Shown here piece after piece: positions 13,601 through 20,632 of a DNA stretch of 64,000 bases. The notes under the pieces were generated by a model. The model was not told the DNA's origin. It saw only the letters and a list, made by a program, of their open reading frames with translations, and made no database searches. Numbering within the stretch: the stretch's first letter is position 1; the number at the start of each line of letters is the position of its first letter. The DNA comes from JAGXKT01 sp964531695 (lineage in GTDB: Bacteria > Planctomycetota > Phycisphaerae > SM23-33), in contig CAZHEH010000001.1 of NCBI GenBank assembly GCA_964531695.1, positions 248,001-312,000 of the forward strand, in the 5' to 3' direction. Made by a program: the position numbers and the translations under genes.

Positions 13601-14947
13601 CAGCGTGTTGAGGACCAGCGGGTCCTCGACCTTCTCGATGACCTCCAGCTCCTGGACTCCGCGGGATGACTTGGCTGCACTTGCCTTCCCGTATATGGTC
13701 TCCATGCGCTTCAGAAGATTATCCTCCCTGGCGCTGCCACAGTAGTGTCTAGTCAGTCTCCCGCGCAGCGTGTAAGATGCGCCTGCCTTACCGACGTAGC
13801 CATCTGACACCTGCTTGGTGCTCTTATCACGGTAGAGATAGATGCCAGGTGCCTCAGGAGCTTCCTTGTAGTCGTCGACCTCGTGCCAACCGCGCGAAGA
13901 ATTCGCCGCTTTCTTGCACTCTTCAAACAGCATGTTGACCCGGGCATTCCGCTCGCTCTTCTTGCCGCTTGCGTGCCCACCATTCAGCCGCGGCCACTCG
14001 CTACCCTCAGTTGCGAACTCACGGATCACTGCATCCTCCAAAGCCGCAAGCTCATCTTCCGAAATCGGCTTACCCTCTTCCGTAAGCGCAGGCACCCACT
14101 TGAGCTGAAGGTTCTCACGCATGAGCCGACGCGCTTCCTGGTTCGGCTGCTGTCTTGGGGCCGAGGCGATCCGCGTCAGCGCTTCGCCGATCTGCCCGCC
14201 GGCGGGCACGACGACCTCGCCGTCGTCCGGGTCGACGAACTCCTCTACGAGGTACATCGCCGGCTTGAGCTTGTCGGAGGCGACGGTCTTGGTCTCGTAG
14301 AACTCGCGGATGATGGCGGCCGTGGTGCTCAGCGACTCGTCCATCGCCCGCAGGAACGTCGTGGCGGGAATCTTGGACGACTGATCGACGCGAACGGTCA
14401 GCGTGTCCTTCTTGGAGACGCTCAGCTCGATCCAGCTTCCGCGCTCGGGGATGATGCGGGCCCCGTGCAACGGGCGGTCCGACTCCTGCATCTCGACGCT
14501 GAAATCGACGCCCGGCGAGCGGTGAAGCTGGGAGACGATCACGCGCTCCGCGCCGTTGATGACGAACTCGCCGCCGCCGAGCATGATCGGCATCTCGCCG
14601 AGGTAGATGCTCTCCTCGAGCACGTCCTTGGTGTCCTTGCGGATCAGGCGGCACCGGATGCGGAACGGCCGGCCGTAGCTCAGCCGGAGGTCCAGGCATT
14701 CCTGCTTGGTGTAGCGCGCCTCGCCGAACTCGTAGTCCACGTACTCCAGCCGGACGCTCTCGTCGTAGCTGACGATGGGGAAGACCTCGCGCAGCAGGGC
14801 CTCGAGACCCTCGTCCTTGCGCCGATCCCGCGAGACGCCGTCCTGCAGGAAGCGCTCGTAGCTGGCGCGCTGAATCTCGATCAGGTTGGGGACGGGCGCG
14901 CCATCGCCGACCTTCGAGAAATCGCGCATGTTTTCCATTTTCAGCAT
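10688..14947 (-). CDS. rpoB: RNA polymerase subunit beta with an in-frame GIY-YIG-like insertion
   Basis: Beta subunit of RNA polymerase. ATG at 14947 (MLKMENMRDFSKVGDGAP) is chosen because GAGGGA lies six bases upstream; the open frame extends further but has no homology there. The product has 1419 residues. The core is normal: the rifampicin-pocket segment reads LSQVVDQQNPLAQLTHERRL, followed by SALGPGGLNRKRAGFEV. Between residues 263 and 430 sits a 166-residue extra segment (annotated separately). Removing it leaves about 1253 residues and joins RIASA to GVQELEVIEK, a normal beta2-lobe sequence. There is no stop or frameshift, so the protein should be made with the insert in place. Confidence 0.97.
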   Translation of the reverse strand: MLKMENMRDFSKVGDGAPVPNLIEIQRASYERFLQDGVSRDRRKDEGLEALLREVFPIVSYDESVRLEYVDYEFGEARYTKQECLDLRLSYGRPFRIRCRLIRKDTKDVLEESIYLGEMPIMLGGGEFVINGAERVIVSQLHRSPGVDFSVEMQESDRPLHGARIIPERGSWIELSVSKKDTLTVRVDQSSKIPATTFLRAMDESLSTTAAIIREFYETKTVASDKLKPAMYLVEEFVDPDDGEVVVPAGGQIGEALTRIASAPRQQPNQEARRLMRENLQLKWVPALTEEGKPISEDELAALEDAVIREFATEGSEWPRLNGGHASGKKSERNARVNMLFEECKKAANSSRGWHEVDDYKEAPEAPGIYLYRDKSTKQVSDGYVGKAGASYTLRGRLTRHYCGSAREDNLLKRMETIYGKASAAKSSRGVQELEVIEKVEDPLVLNTLAEDQATDHENALLRMYIRLRPGNPPQLEKAKTLFAEKFYDENRYRLGKVGRFRLNRKFHQDIPEDEMTLRPGDFLHTLKYVMRLRAGEGTVDDIDHLGNRRLRTIDELGMEEMRKGFLKLRRTVQERMSLKDMSELTKIAELVNSKSISSSIDYFFGRGELSQVVDQQNPLAQLTHERRLSALGPGGLNRKRAGFEVRDVHISHYGRICPIETPEGNNIGLISSLSIYAGVDEYGFLTTPYRKVEKSKVTDKIVYLRADEEMETVLAPPDVVEKDDKGGFGIPEEHVLARVSGELSMVGGDDVDCLDISPKQTVGISAALIPFLEHDDANRALMGSNMQRQAVPLVNTEPPLVATGMERSVAQNSGMVVRARKAGTVTFVDGGRIVIDDSDEYELDKFQKLNERACLNQKPVVVEGQRVKKGEILADGPGCCKGELALGRNVLCAFMPFDGYNFEDAILISERMVKTDAFTSVHMEEYEVEVRETKLGREEFTRDIPNVSERALANLDENGIVRIGTRVEPGDILCGKVSPKSKSELTPEEKLLHAIFGRAGEDVKNDSLELPAGEEGVVVQTKRFSRRSHMTDQQKKQLKREMDEYTQRMDSRICDVFRQMCEEINEVLGTAMVDPSTRQKVGQSDIPEVLLEQIENFNPKWIKAKSDAAKKQAEGLREKYWPRIDELKAERDRKLEHMRRGDELPSGVLEMVKVTVATKRTLGVGDKMAGRHGNKGVIGRILPEEDMPFLPDGTPIDIVLNPLGVPGRMNLGQILETHLGWAAAVLGFKAITPVFDGAKEEEISDCVREANEYVRTRCEDLGALQEAGETRELLVEMPEDGKITLYDGRTGEPLEQKVTVGYIYMNKLHHLVDEKIHARATGPYSLITQQPLGGKARTGGQRFGEMEVWGLEAYGASYTLQELLTVKSDDVEGRTKIYESMVKGTNTLEAGTPVSFDVLCNELRGLGLNIQLEKKRLI
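13661..14158 (-). mobile_element. In-frame insertion in rpoB encoding a GIY-YIG nuclease-like domain
   Basis: These 498 bp (166 codons, RpoB residues 264-429) have no counterpart in ordinary RpoB. The second half contains APGIYLYRD (GIY at residues 368-370), GYVGKAG (YVG at 384-386), Arg395/Arg397 and His401, followed by a basic helix: the order of a UvrC/homing-endonuclease GIY-YIG domain. The late catalytic Glu helix expected further on is absent, so the domain looks truncated or repurposed. G+C is about 58% by hand count over 13681-14160, against about 70% in three adjacent 60-base lines. There are no intein splice motifs (no Cys/Ser at the start, no His-Asn at the end) and no room for an intron core. 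The junctions are inferred from sequence conservation and may be off by a few codons. Confidence 0.75.
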
Positions 14948-15024
14948 GGTCTGTCCCTCATGTGCTCGTCCGCACCGGGCGCCCGCGGCCATCCGGGACC
15001 GGGGGCGAAATCGGCATCCCAGCG

Positions 15025-15030
15025 AGTATA
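15025..15030 (-). promoter_or_regulatory. Candidate internal rpoB promoter (extended -10)
   Basis: On the minus strand the sequence TTTGCTATACT gives a TATACT -10 box preceded by TGC, an extended -10 element; no good -35 box lies 17 bases upstream. Transcription would start near 15018, giving a leader of about 70 bases before the rpoB ATG. It lies just downstream of the attenuator-like hairpin at 15066-15107. Confidence 0.4.
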
Positions 15031-15065
15031 GCAAACCAGCGGGCCGATCCCGACCCGCCATTATC

Positions 15066-15107
15066 GTAAAACAGCCCCGGGCGCGCCGGTACGGGACCGA
15101 CGCGCCC
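15066..15107 (-). terminator. Attenuator-like hairpin between rplL and rpoB
   Basis: A perfect 7-bp stem GGGCGCG/CGCGCCC (15079-15085 with 15101-15107) encloses a second 4-bp stem CGGT/ACCG. In minus-strand sense it is followed by GGGGCTG and then TTTT. The T-run is short and set back from the stem, so partial termination is more likely than full. E. coli has an attenuator in the same intergenic position, which supports this reading by analogy. Confidence 0.5.
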
Positions 15108-15135
15108 TTGGGGGCCTTCCTGCTTGAACCGGGGG

Positions 15136-15609
15136 CTACGCCAACTCGACGGTGCCGCCGGCCTCTTCCAGCTTGCTCTTGGCCTCGTCGGCCTCTTCCT
15201 TGCTCACGCCTTCCTTGACGGGCTTGGGGGCGCCCTCGACCAGTTCCTTGGCCTCCTTCAGGCCCAGGGAGGTCAGGGCCCGGACGGCCTTGATGACCTG
15301 GATCTTCTTGTCGCCGACATCCTTGAGGACCACGTCGAAGGAGGTCTTCTCCTCCTCTTCCTCGGCGCCCTCGCCGCCGGCACCCGGTGCGGCCATCATC
15401 ACGGCCCCGCCGCCGGCCGGCTCGATGCCGTATTCTTCCTTGAGGTAGTCCGCCAGATCGACGGCGTCCTTCAGCGTCAGTCCGACGATCTGGTCGCCAA
15501 GGGACTTGATCTCATCCGAGAAGGACTTCGACGCGGGGGCCTCGGCGGCCGTGTCCGTCGTCTCTTCCGTCTGGGCCTCAGCGGCCTCTGCCGTTGCTTC
15601 GTCTGCCAT
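15136..15609 (-). CDS. rplL: 50S ribosomal protein L7/L12 with N-terminal extension
   Basis: bL12 forms the flexible stalk dimers that recruit translation GTPases. ATG at 15609 is used (GGAG nine bases upstream); a GTG five codons earlier is possible. The product has 157 residues against the usual 120-130. The dimerisation domain starts at about residue 33 (FSDEIKSLGDQIVGLTLKDA), the hinge is Gly/Ala/Glu-rich, and the C-terminal GTPase-binding domain is normal (KIQVIKAVRALTSLGLKEAK). The extra length is an acidic Ala/Thr/Glu-rich N-terminal segment. The protein follows rplJ as usual. Confidence 0.96.
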   Translation of the reverse strand: MADEATAEAAEAQTEETTDTAAEAPASKSFSDEIKSLGDQIVGLTLKDAVDLADYLKEEYGIEPAGGGAVMMAAPGAGGEGAEEEEEKTSFDVVLKDVGDKKIQVIKAVRALTSLGLKEAKELVEGAPKPVKEGVSKEEADEAKSKLEEAGGTVELA

Positions 15610-15729
15610 GGTGAACGACTCCACTACTCTGACACACCCGCCGGCCTGATAGGCGACGCCCCGATGGCGTCATTTAAGCCCAAAGACCCAATCGGCGACC
15701 GGCGCGGCTCTGTCGGTTCAGTTCCGGGT

Positions 15730-16281
15730 TCAGGCGGCCTCCGCCGTCTCGCCGCCGTGCTTCTCTTCCACCGCCTTGACCAGACCGGCGATCTTCCGTG
15801 CCGGGCCGACGACCGCACCGCTCAGCCGCCCGGCCGGGCCCAGCATGCAGGCAACGAGCTTGGCGATGGCCTCATCCCGCGTGGGGAACTTGCTCAGCGC
15901 CTCGACCTGGTCGGCGCCGCTGTAGATCTCGCCGTCCATCAAGGCCGCACGGACGGTCAGTTGCGGGACCTCCTTGTGGATGTCCATCAGCTCGCGGACG
16001 ACGGCGACGATGCCGACCGTCTCGCCGTCCTCGCCGTAGGCGATGGCGCAGGGGCCCTCGATGACCTCGGCCGCCGCCTCGCAGCCCTGCTGGCGGAACG
16101 CCTGGCGGGCCATCGAGTTCTTGACCACCGTCATCCGGATGCCCTTGTCCCGCAGGCGGGCGCGGATCTCGTTGTTCGCGTTCGCGTCGATGCCCGTGTA
16201 GGACACGACGGCGATGGAGGTCAGCCCGTCGAAGCGGCTGGCCAACTCCTTGCGGATCAATTCCTTGACCGGCTTGCTCAT
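15730..16281 (-). CDS. rplJ: 50S ribosomal protein L10
   Basis: uL10 anchors L7/L12 dimers to 23S rRNA, and with L12 it represses its own mRNA in E. coli. It has 183 residues, with the N-terminal rRNA-binding domain (VVSYTGIDANANNEIRARLR, then MTVVKNSMARQAF) and a C-terminal helix that holds L12 dimers. ATG is at 16281, 15 bp after rplA. The 120 bp to rplL contain no gene. Confidence 0.96.
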   Translation of the reverse strand: MSKPVKELIRKELASRFDGLTSIAVVSYTGIDANANNEIRARLRDKGIRMTVVKNSMARQAFRQQGCEAAAEVIEGPCAIAYGEDGETVGIVAVVRELMDIHKEVPQLTVRAALMDGEIYSGADQVEALSKFPTRDEAIAKLVACMLGPAGRLSGAVVGPARKIAGLVKAVEEKHGGETAEAA

Positions 16282-16296
16282 GGTGACCCTCTGTTT

Positions 16297-17010
16297 CTAC
16301 GCGGCCGCGCCGGCGGCGTCGCTCTGGGCGGCGATGTCCAGCTCGACGGACGGGGACATCGTCGTCGAAAGGACGGCCTTGCGAATGTACATCCCCTTGA
16401 CCGACTGCGGCCGGATGCTGCGCACGTGCTGAACGAAGGCCCGCACGTTGTCAACGAGCTGTGCCGCCTCGAAGCTCTGCTTGCCGACCGGCACGTGCAG
16501 GTTTCCGCCCGCGTCGTTGCGGTACTCGACCTTGCCGGCGGCGTACTCGCCGACGGCCTGGGCGACGTCGTCCACCACGGTGCCCTGCTTGGGCGACGGC
16601 ATCAGCCCCTGCGGGCCGAGCTGCCGGCCGAGCTTGGAGACCGACTTCATCATCGGCTTCGTCGCGATGGCCACGTCGAAATCCATCCAGCCGCCCTGGA
16701 TCTTCTCGATCAACTCGTCGCTGCCCGCCTCGACGGCCCCGGCCTCCTTGGCCTTTTCCACGTCCTCGCCCTCGCAGAAGGCGACGACCCGCCGCTGCTT
16801 GCCGATGCCGTGCGGCAACGACAGCGAGCCCCGCAGCGCCTGATCGGCCTGGCGGGGGTCGATACCGAGTTCCATCGTCAGGTCCACCGTGGCGTCGAAG
16901 GCCATCGACTCGAAGCTCTTGACGACGTCCACGGCCGCCGGAATGGACACCTTGCCCTCCGGGATTTTCTCCAGCATCTGCTTGTATCGTTTGCTTCGCG
17001 TACGGCCCAT
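16297..17010 (-). CDS. rplA: 50S ribosomal protein L1
   Basis: uL1 forms the mobile L1 stalk that moves deacylated tRNA, and is the autogenous repressor of the L11-L1 mRNA in E. coli. ATG at 17010 (MGRTRSKRYKQMLEKI) is preferred over an upstream in-frame codon because GGGAG lies seven bases before it. It has 237 residues with the conserved GRQLGPQGLMPSPKQGTVVD loop. It follows rplK in the usual order. Confidence 0.96.
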   Translation of the reverse strand: MGRTRSKRYKQMLEKIPEGKVSIPAAVDVVKSFESMAFDATVDLTMELGIDPRQADQALRGSLSLPHGIGKQRRVVAFCEGEDVEKAKEAGAVEAGSDELIEKIQGGWMDFDVAIATKPMMKSVSKLGRQLGPQGLMPSPKQGTVVDDVAQAVGEYAAGKVEYRNDAGGNLHVPVGKQSFEAAQLVDNVRAFVQHVRSIRPQSVKGMYIRKAVLSTTMSPSVELDIAAQSDAAGAAA

Positions 17011-17137
17011 GGTCTGCTCCCTGTCGTCCCGCCCGCCGGGGACTTCCACGCGTTTCGCCCGTGGTCGGCGTTAGTCGGCGGTTCGCCCGGCCGGGCTTCT
17101 TCCCCGGCCGCGGGCGGCGGGCCGCCTGCACTCGACT

Positions 17138-17563
17138 CTACTTCTCGACGGTGATGCCCATGCTCCGGGCCGTGCCCTCGACGATCCGGCAGGCGGCATC
17201 CGTATCGTTGGCATTGAGGTCTTGCAGCTTCCGCTCGGCGATTTGCCGGACCTGCTCGGCCGTGACGCTGCCGACCTTCTCCTTGTTCGGCTCGCCGGAG
17301 CCCTTGGCCAGCCCGGCCGCGTCCTTCAGCAGGACCGCCGCCGGCGGGCTCTTGACGATGAAGCTGAACGTCCGGTCTCCGAACACGGAGATCTCGACCG
17401 GCACGGTCATGCCGTTCAACTCCTTCGTCTGGTCGTTGAACTGCGAGACGAACTGACCGATGTTCACGTTGTGCTGCCCCAGCGCCGGGCCGATCGGCGG
17501 AGCCGGCGTGGCCTGCCCGCCCGGGGCCTGCAGTTTGATCTTGGCTACGACTTCCTTGGCCAT
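17138..17563 (-). CDS. rplK: 50S ribosomal protein L11
   Basis: uL11 forms the GTPase-associated centre with L10 and L12 and is needed for RelA activation. It has 141 residues, with the N-terminal PAPPIGPALGQHNVNIGQF (the prolines of the thiostrepton site) and the rRNA-binding C-terminal domain ending IVEGTARSMGITVEK. ATG is at 17563. Its ribosome-binding region (GAGAAG) directly abuts the octamer repeat array that fills the gap to nusG. Confidence 0.97.
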   Translation of the reverse strand: MAKEVVAKIKLQAPGGQATPAPPIGPALGQHNVNIGQFVSQFNDQTKELNGMTVPVEISVFGDRTFSFIVKSPPAAVLLKDAAGLAKGSGEPNKEKVGSVTAEQVRQIAERKLQDLNANDTDAACRIVEGTARSMGITVEK

Positions 17564-17571
17564 CTTCTTCT

Positions 17572-17651
17572 CGTTGAGTCGTTAGGTCGTTAGCGCGTAA
17601 ACTCGTTGACTCGTTGGGTCGTCAACTCGTTGGGGCGTTGGTTCGTTAACG
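17572..17651. repeat. Ten tandem octamers between nusG and rplK
   Basis: On the plus strand 17572-17651 divides without a remainder into ten 8-base units that nearly all start CGTT (one CGTA, one CGTC) and have a variable second half such as GAGT, AGGT, GACT or GGGT. In the transcribed sense the unit is about ACYCAACG. The array makes up 80 of the 97 bases between nusG and the rplK start and ends right at the rplK ribosome-binding site. It is too short and too regular in unit length to be a CRISPR. Confidence 0.85.
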
Positions 17652-17656
17652 AGAAC

Positions 17657-18244
17657 TCAGGTTTTCTCCACCTGCCAGTATTCCAACTCGACCGGCGTCG
17701 ACCGGCCGAAGATCGTCACGATCACGCGAACTAGACCCTTGTCGGCGAGGATCTCGTCGATGTCGCCCTCGAAGTTCTCGAACGCGCCTTCCTTGATCTT
17801 GACGCGGTCGCCCTTCTCGAACTCGACGGAGACCGGGGCGCCTTCCTCGGCCTTCTCGACCTGCATGAGCATCTTGGACACGTCGTCCGCGTTCATGGGG
17901 GTCGGCTTGCCCGTCGCGCCGACGAAGTCGCCCACGCCGGTGGTCTCGCGGATCAGGAACCACGCCTTCTCGGGAATCCGCCCGTTCTCGTCGGGGCACA
18001 TCTCGATGAAGACGTAGCCCGGGTACATCTTGCGGTGCACGTGCTTCTTGGCCCCGCCGCGGCTCCGGGGGGCGGGGCGGCGCTCCGTCGGCACGAGGAT
18101 GCGACCGATGCGGTCATCGAGCCCCTCGATCTTGACCTTGCGCTCGAGGGCCTCGCGGACGGAATCCTCCTTGTTGGAGGCCACGCGCAGCACGTACCAC
18201 TGCATGTCCGGCTGGGTATCGGTGTCGGTTCCGGTTTCGCTCAT
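17657..18244 (-). CDS. nusG: Transcription termination/antitermination factor NusG
   Basis: NusG binds the beta' clamp helices through its NGN domain and Rho or S10 through its KOW domain. ATG at 18244 overlaps the secE stop by 4 bases (ATGA), giving 195 residues. The NGN domain starts MQWYVLRVASNKEDSVREAL and contains KMYPGYVFIEM; the KOW domain reads FEKGDRVKIKEGAFENFEGD. A short acidic Thr-rich leader precedes the NGN domain. rho is also in this window, at 59446. Confidence 0.96.
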   Translation of the reverse strand: MSETGTDTDTQPDMQWYVLRVASNKEDSVREALERKVKIEGLDDRIGRILVPTERRPAPRSRGGAKKHVHRKMYPGYVFIEMCPDENGRIPEKAWFLIRETTGVGDFVGATGKPTPMNADDVSKMLMQVEKAEEGAPVSVEFEKGDRVKIKEGAFENFEGDIDEILADKGLVRVIVTIFGRSTPVELEYWQVEKT

Positions 18245-18636
18245 GCGCCCATCACCCCGACCCATTGGAAGAACAGCGTGAATAGGAGATCCACGCCGAA
18301 CAGCAGTCCGGCGAGAATCACGGCCGTGATGATGACCACCTTGGTAGAGCCCACGACTTCCTTCTTGCTCGACCAGGAGACCTTCTTCATCTCGCTCTCG
18401 GTTCCGATGAGGAAATCGGCGGACTTCTGCCGATTGACCATGCGGAACACCAGCAAGCCGAGCCCGAGGACGACGCCCGTGGGCACGCCGAAGCGGATCA
18501 GCGGCTGCCGCGTGGCGGCGTAGCTGGCGAACTTGCCGCTCAGTGCCGCGGCACCCCAGACGATCAGCACCATCGCGGCGACGAACGTCACGATACGGAC
18601 ATAGCGTCCCTGATTCTGTTTGTAAATCTCGAACAT
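18241..18636 (-). CDS. secE: Preprotein translocase subunit SecE
   Basis: SecE clamps the SecY channel. ATG at 18636 (MFEIYKQNQGRYVRIVTF) gives 131 residues; the upstream frame runs into the tRNA-Trp gene and is not coding. Three hydrophobic segments are visible (about residues 13-33, 50-66 and 100-125), so it resembles the three-helix E. coli form rather than the single-helix form. The conserved amphipathic motif EMKKVSWSSKKEV lies before the last helix. It is coupled to nusG by a 4-base overlap. Confidence 0.94.
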   Translation of the reverse strand: MFEIYKQNQGRYVRIVTFVAAMVLIVWGAAALSGKFASYAATRQPLIRFGVPTGVVLGLGLLVFRMVNRQKSADFLIGTESEMKKVSWSSKKEVVGSTKVVIITAVILAGLLFGVDLLFTLFFQWVGVMGA

Positions 18637-18673
18637 CGACACGAGCGTGCTTCCTGTCGGTCCGTCGCTCCAC

Positions 18674-18747
<74 letters not shown>

Positions 18748-18830
18748 GTACGGATTGGCGATTGCCGGGACGCCGTCTTCGATCGGCGGGTCCGCCAATC
18801 GTCCTGCCGCCGCCCGGCAATCGCCAGTTC

Positions 18831-18998
18831 TCACTTCCGCTTCAGTTTGTGCGTCGTGTGCTTGCGCTCCTTGGGACAGTACTTACTCAGCGACAGCTTG
18901 GGCACACCGCCCTGCACCCGCACGTTGGTGCGGTAGTTCAGCGCGCCGCAGTCGCCGCACTGCATCCAGACGTATTCCCTGGCCTTCGACTTGGCCAT
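18831..18998 (-). CDS. rpmG: 50S ribosomal protein L33
   Basis: bL33, 55 residues, is an E-site protein of the large subunit. The translation begins MAKSKAREYVWMQCGDCGAL and ends KERKHTTHKLKRK. It has a CGDC pair and a third Cys in SKYCPKERKHT, but the fourth zinc ligand of the C+ type (CPxCRKHT) is replaced by Glu, so zinc binding would be by three Cys plus Glu or lost. It lies 6 bp after tuf, with GGAG in the end of tuf as its ribosome-binding site. Confidence 0.95.
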   Translation of the reverse strand: MAKSKAREYVWMQCGDCGALNYRTNVRVQGGVPKLSLSKYCPKERKHTTHKLKRK

Positions 18999-19004
18999 AG
19001 CCGG

Positions 19005-20207
19005 CTACTCCACGATCTTGGTGACCACGCCCGCGCCGACGGTCCGGCCGCCCTCGCGGATAGCGAAGCGCAGGCCCTCTTCCATGGCGATGGACGTATT
19101 CAGCAGCTCGACGTCCATGGCGATGTTGTCGCCGGGCATGCACATTTCTGCGCCTTTCAGCGCGATGGTGCCGGTTACGTCGGTCGTCCGGAAGTAGAAC
19201 TGCGGGCGGTAACCGGTGAAGAACGGGCTGTGCCGACCGCCCTCTTCCTTGGTCAACACGTAGACCTCGCCCTCGAACTTCTTGTGGGGCGTGATGCTGC
19301 CTGGCTTGGCCAGCACCTGACCGCGTTCCAGCTCGTCCTTCTCAACGCCGCGAAGCAGGCATCCGACGTTGTCGCCGGCCTGGCCCTCTTCCAGCGTCTT
19401 GTTGAACATCTCGACACCGGTGACGATGGTCTTCTTCGTCTCGCCGAGGCCGACGATCTCGATCTCGTCACCGACGTGGACGATGCCGCGCTCGATCCGA
19501 CCCGTGCCGACGGTGCCGCGGCCCTTGATCGAGAAAACGTCCTCGACGGGCATGAGGAAGTCCTTGTCGACTTCGCGCTCCGGCTCCGGGATGAAGCTGT
19601 CCAGCGCGTCCATCAACTCCTGGATGCACTGCGCGCCGTCCCCGTCCGGGTTCTCGATCGCCTGGGTGGCCGAGCCGCGGATGACCGGGGCGTCGTCGCC
19701 TTTGAAGTCGTACTGGCTCAGCAGCTCCCGCACCTCCAGCTCGACCAGGTCCAGCAGTTCCTCGTCGTCGACGAGGTCGCACTTGTTCATGAACACGACC
19801 AGAGCCGGCACGTTCACCTGGCGGGCCAGCAGCACGTGCTCGCGGGTCTGGGGCATCGGGCCCTGCGACGCGTCGACCACCAGGATCGAGCCGTCCATCT
19901 GGGCGGCGCCGGTGATCATGTTCTTGACGTAGTCCGCGTGGCCCGGGCAGTCGACGTGGGCGTAGTGGCGGCTGTCGCTCTCGTACTCCACATGGGCCGT
20001 GGCAATGGTCAGAATCTTCGTCGGGTCGCGGCGCCCCTGGGATTCCGACGCCTTGGCGATCTCGTCGTAGCTTTTGGCCTTGGCCAGGCCCTTGTTCTGC
20101 TGGACGATCATGATCGCCGAGGTCAGGGTGGTCTTGCCGTGGTCCACGTGCCCGATCGTGCCCACGTTGACGTGCGGCTTGGTTCGCTCAAATACTTCCT
20201 TCGCCAT
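19005..20207 (-). CDS. tuf: Elongation factor Tu
   Basis: GTPase that delivers aminoacyl-tRNA to the ribosome. ATG at 20207 (MAKEVFERTKPHVNVGTIGH) has AGGAG eight bases upstream and gives 400 residues; an in-frame codon 69 bp upstream has no homology. G1 GHVDHGKT, G3 DCPGHADY and G4 NKCD are intact, and domains II and III are of normal length. It is the first protein gene after tRNA-Thr in the block. Confidence 0.97.
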   Translation of the reverse strand: MAKEVFERTKPHVNVGTIGHVDHGKTTLTSAIMIVQQNKGLAKAKSYDEIAKASESQGRRDPTKILTIATAHVEYESDSRHYAHVDCPGHADYVKNMITGAAQMDGSILVVDASQGPMPQTREHVLLARQVNVPALVVFMNKCDLVDDEELLDLVELEVRELLSQYDFKGDDAPVIRGSATQAIENPDGDGAQCIQELMDALDSFIPEPEREVDKDFLMPVEDVFSIKGRGTVGTGRIERGIVHVGDEIEIVGLGETKKTIVTGVEMFNKTLEEGQAGDNVGCLLRGVEKDELERGQVLAKPGSITPHKKFEGEVYVLTKEEGGRHSPFFTGYRPQFYFRTTDVTGTIALKGAEMCMPGDNIAMDVELLNTSIAMEEGLRFAIREGGRTVGAGVVTKIVE

Positions 20208-20335
20208 CGCGATTGCTCCTCTTACGTGACTGTCCGTTCGCTCAGTCCGTATCCTGCCAACACGACCGGTCCGCATCAGCGGACGGTCGCCCAGGTGGGC
20301 CCGATCTTCCTGCGGGCCGCCCCATCAAATACACA

Positions 20336-20407
<72 letters not shown>

Positions 20408-20552
20408 ATCCGGTTGCCCGTGCGACCGTCCGGAACGCGAGCCCGGCCCGTCGGACCGGCTGCGACCCACGTAAGTGCCGCCGGATGGATGCCTTGTAGC
20501 CGCGTAGAGCCGGGGAGGCATACGACGACCGGTCGCACAGGATAGAAGGAAT

Positions 20553-20580
20553 AGTCTAGTCCGCCCTCGCAGTGTGTCAA
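20553..20580 (-). promoter_or_regulatory. Promoter of the tRNA-Thr/tuf/ribosomal block
   Basis: On the minus strand a perfect -35 box TTGACA (20575-20580) is followed by 16 bp and a TAGACT -10 box (20553-20558). Transcription would start near 20546, about 140 bases before tRNA-Thr. It is the only strong sigma-70-type promoter seen upstream of the long minus-strand gene block. The surrounding 20408-20699 stretch contains no gene. Confidence 0.65.
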
Positions 20581-20632
20581 AGGATTTTTCCGGCGCTCGG
20601 GGCACTTTTTTCCCGTCTTGCGCCTCGCCCGC

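Noticed and set aside
10598..13669. Open frame of 1023 codons on the plus strand opposite rpoB
   Set aside because: Same reason; antisense frames stay open because codon third positions are G or C.
13661..14158. The rpoB insert as an intein
   Set aside because: The insert starts Pro-Arg and ends Ser-Ser-Arg before Gly; no nucleophile at +1, no His-Asn end, no splicing blocks.
13661..14158. The rpoB insert as a group I or II intron carrying an ORF
   Set aside because: All 498 bases are in frame with both exons and coding; there is no space for a ribozyme core.
13661..14158. The rpoB insert as a translational bypass element
   Set aside because: It is a multiple of three, has no stop codon at its edge and no matched take-off and landing codons that I can see, so ordinary translation suffices.
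17572..17651. CRISPR array
   Set aside because: Units are 8 bases with no spacers and no cas genes.
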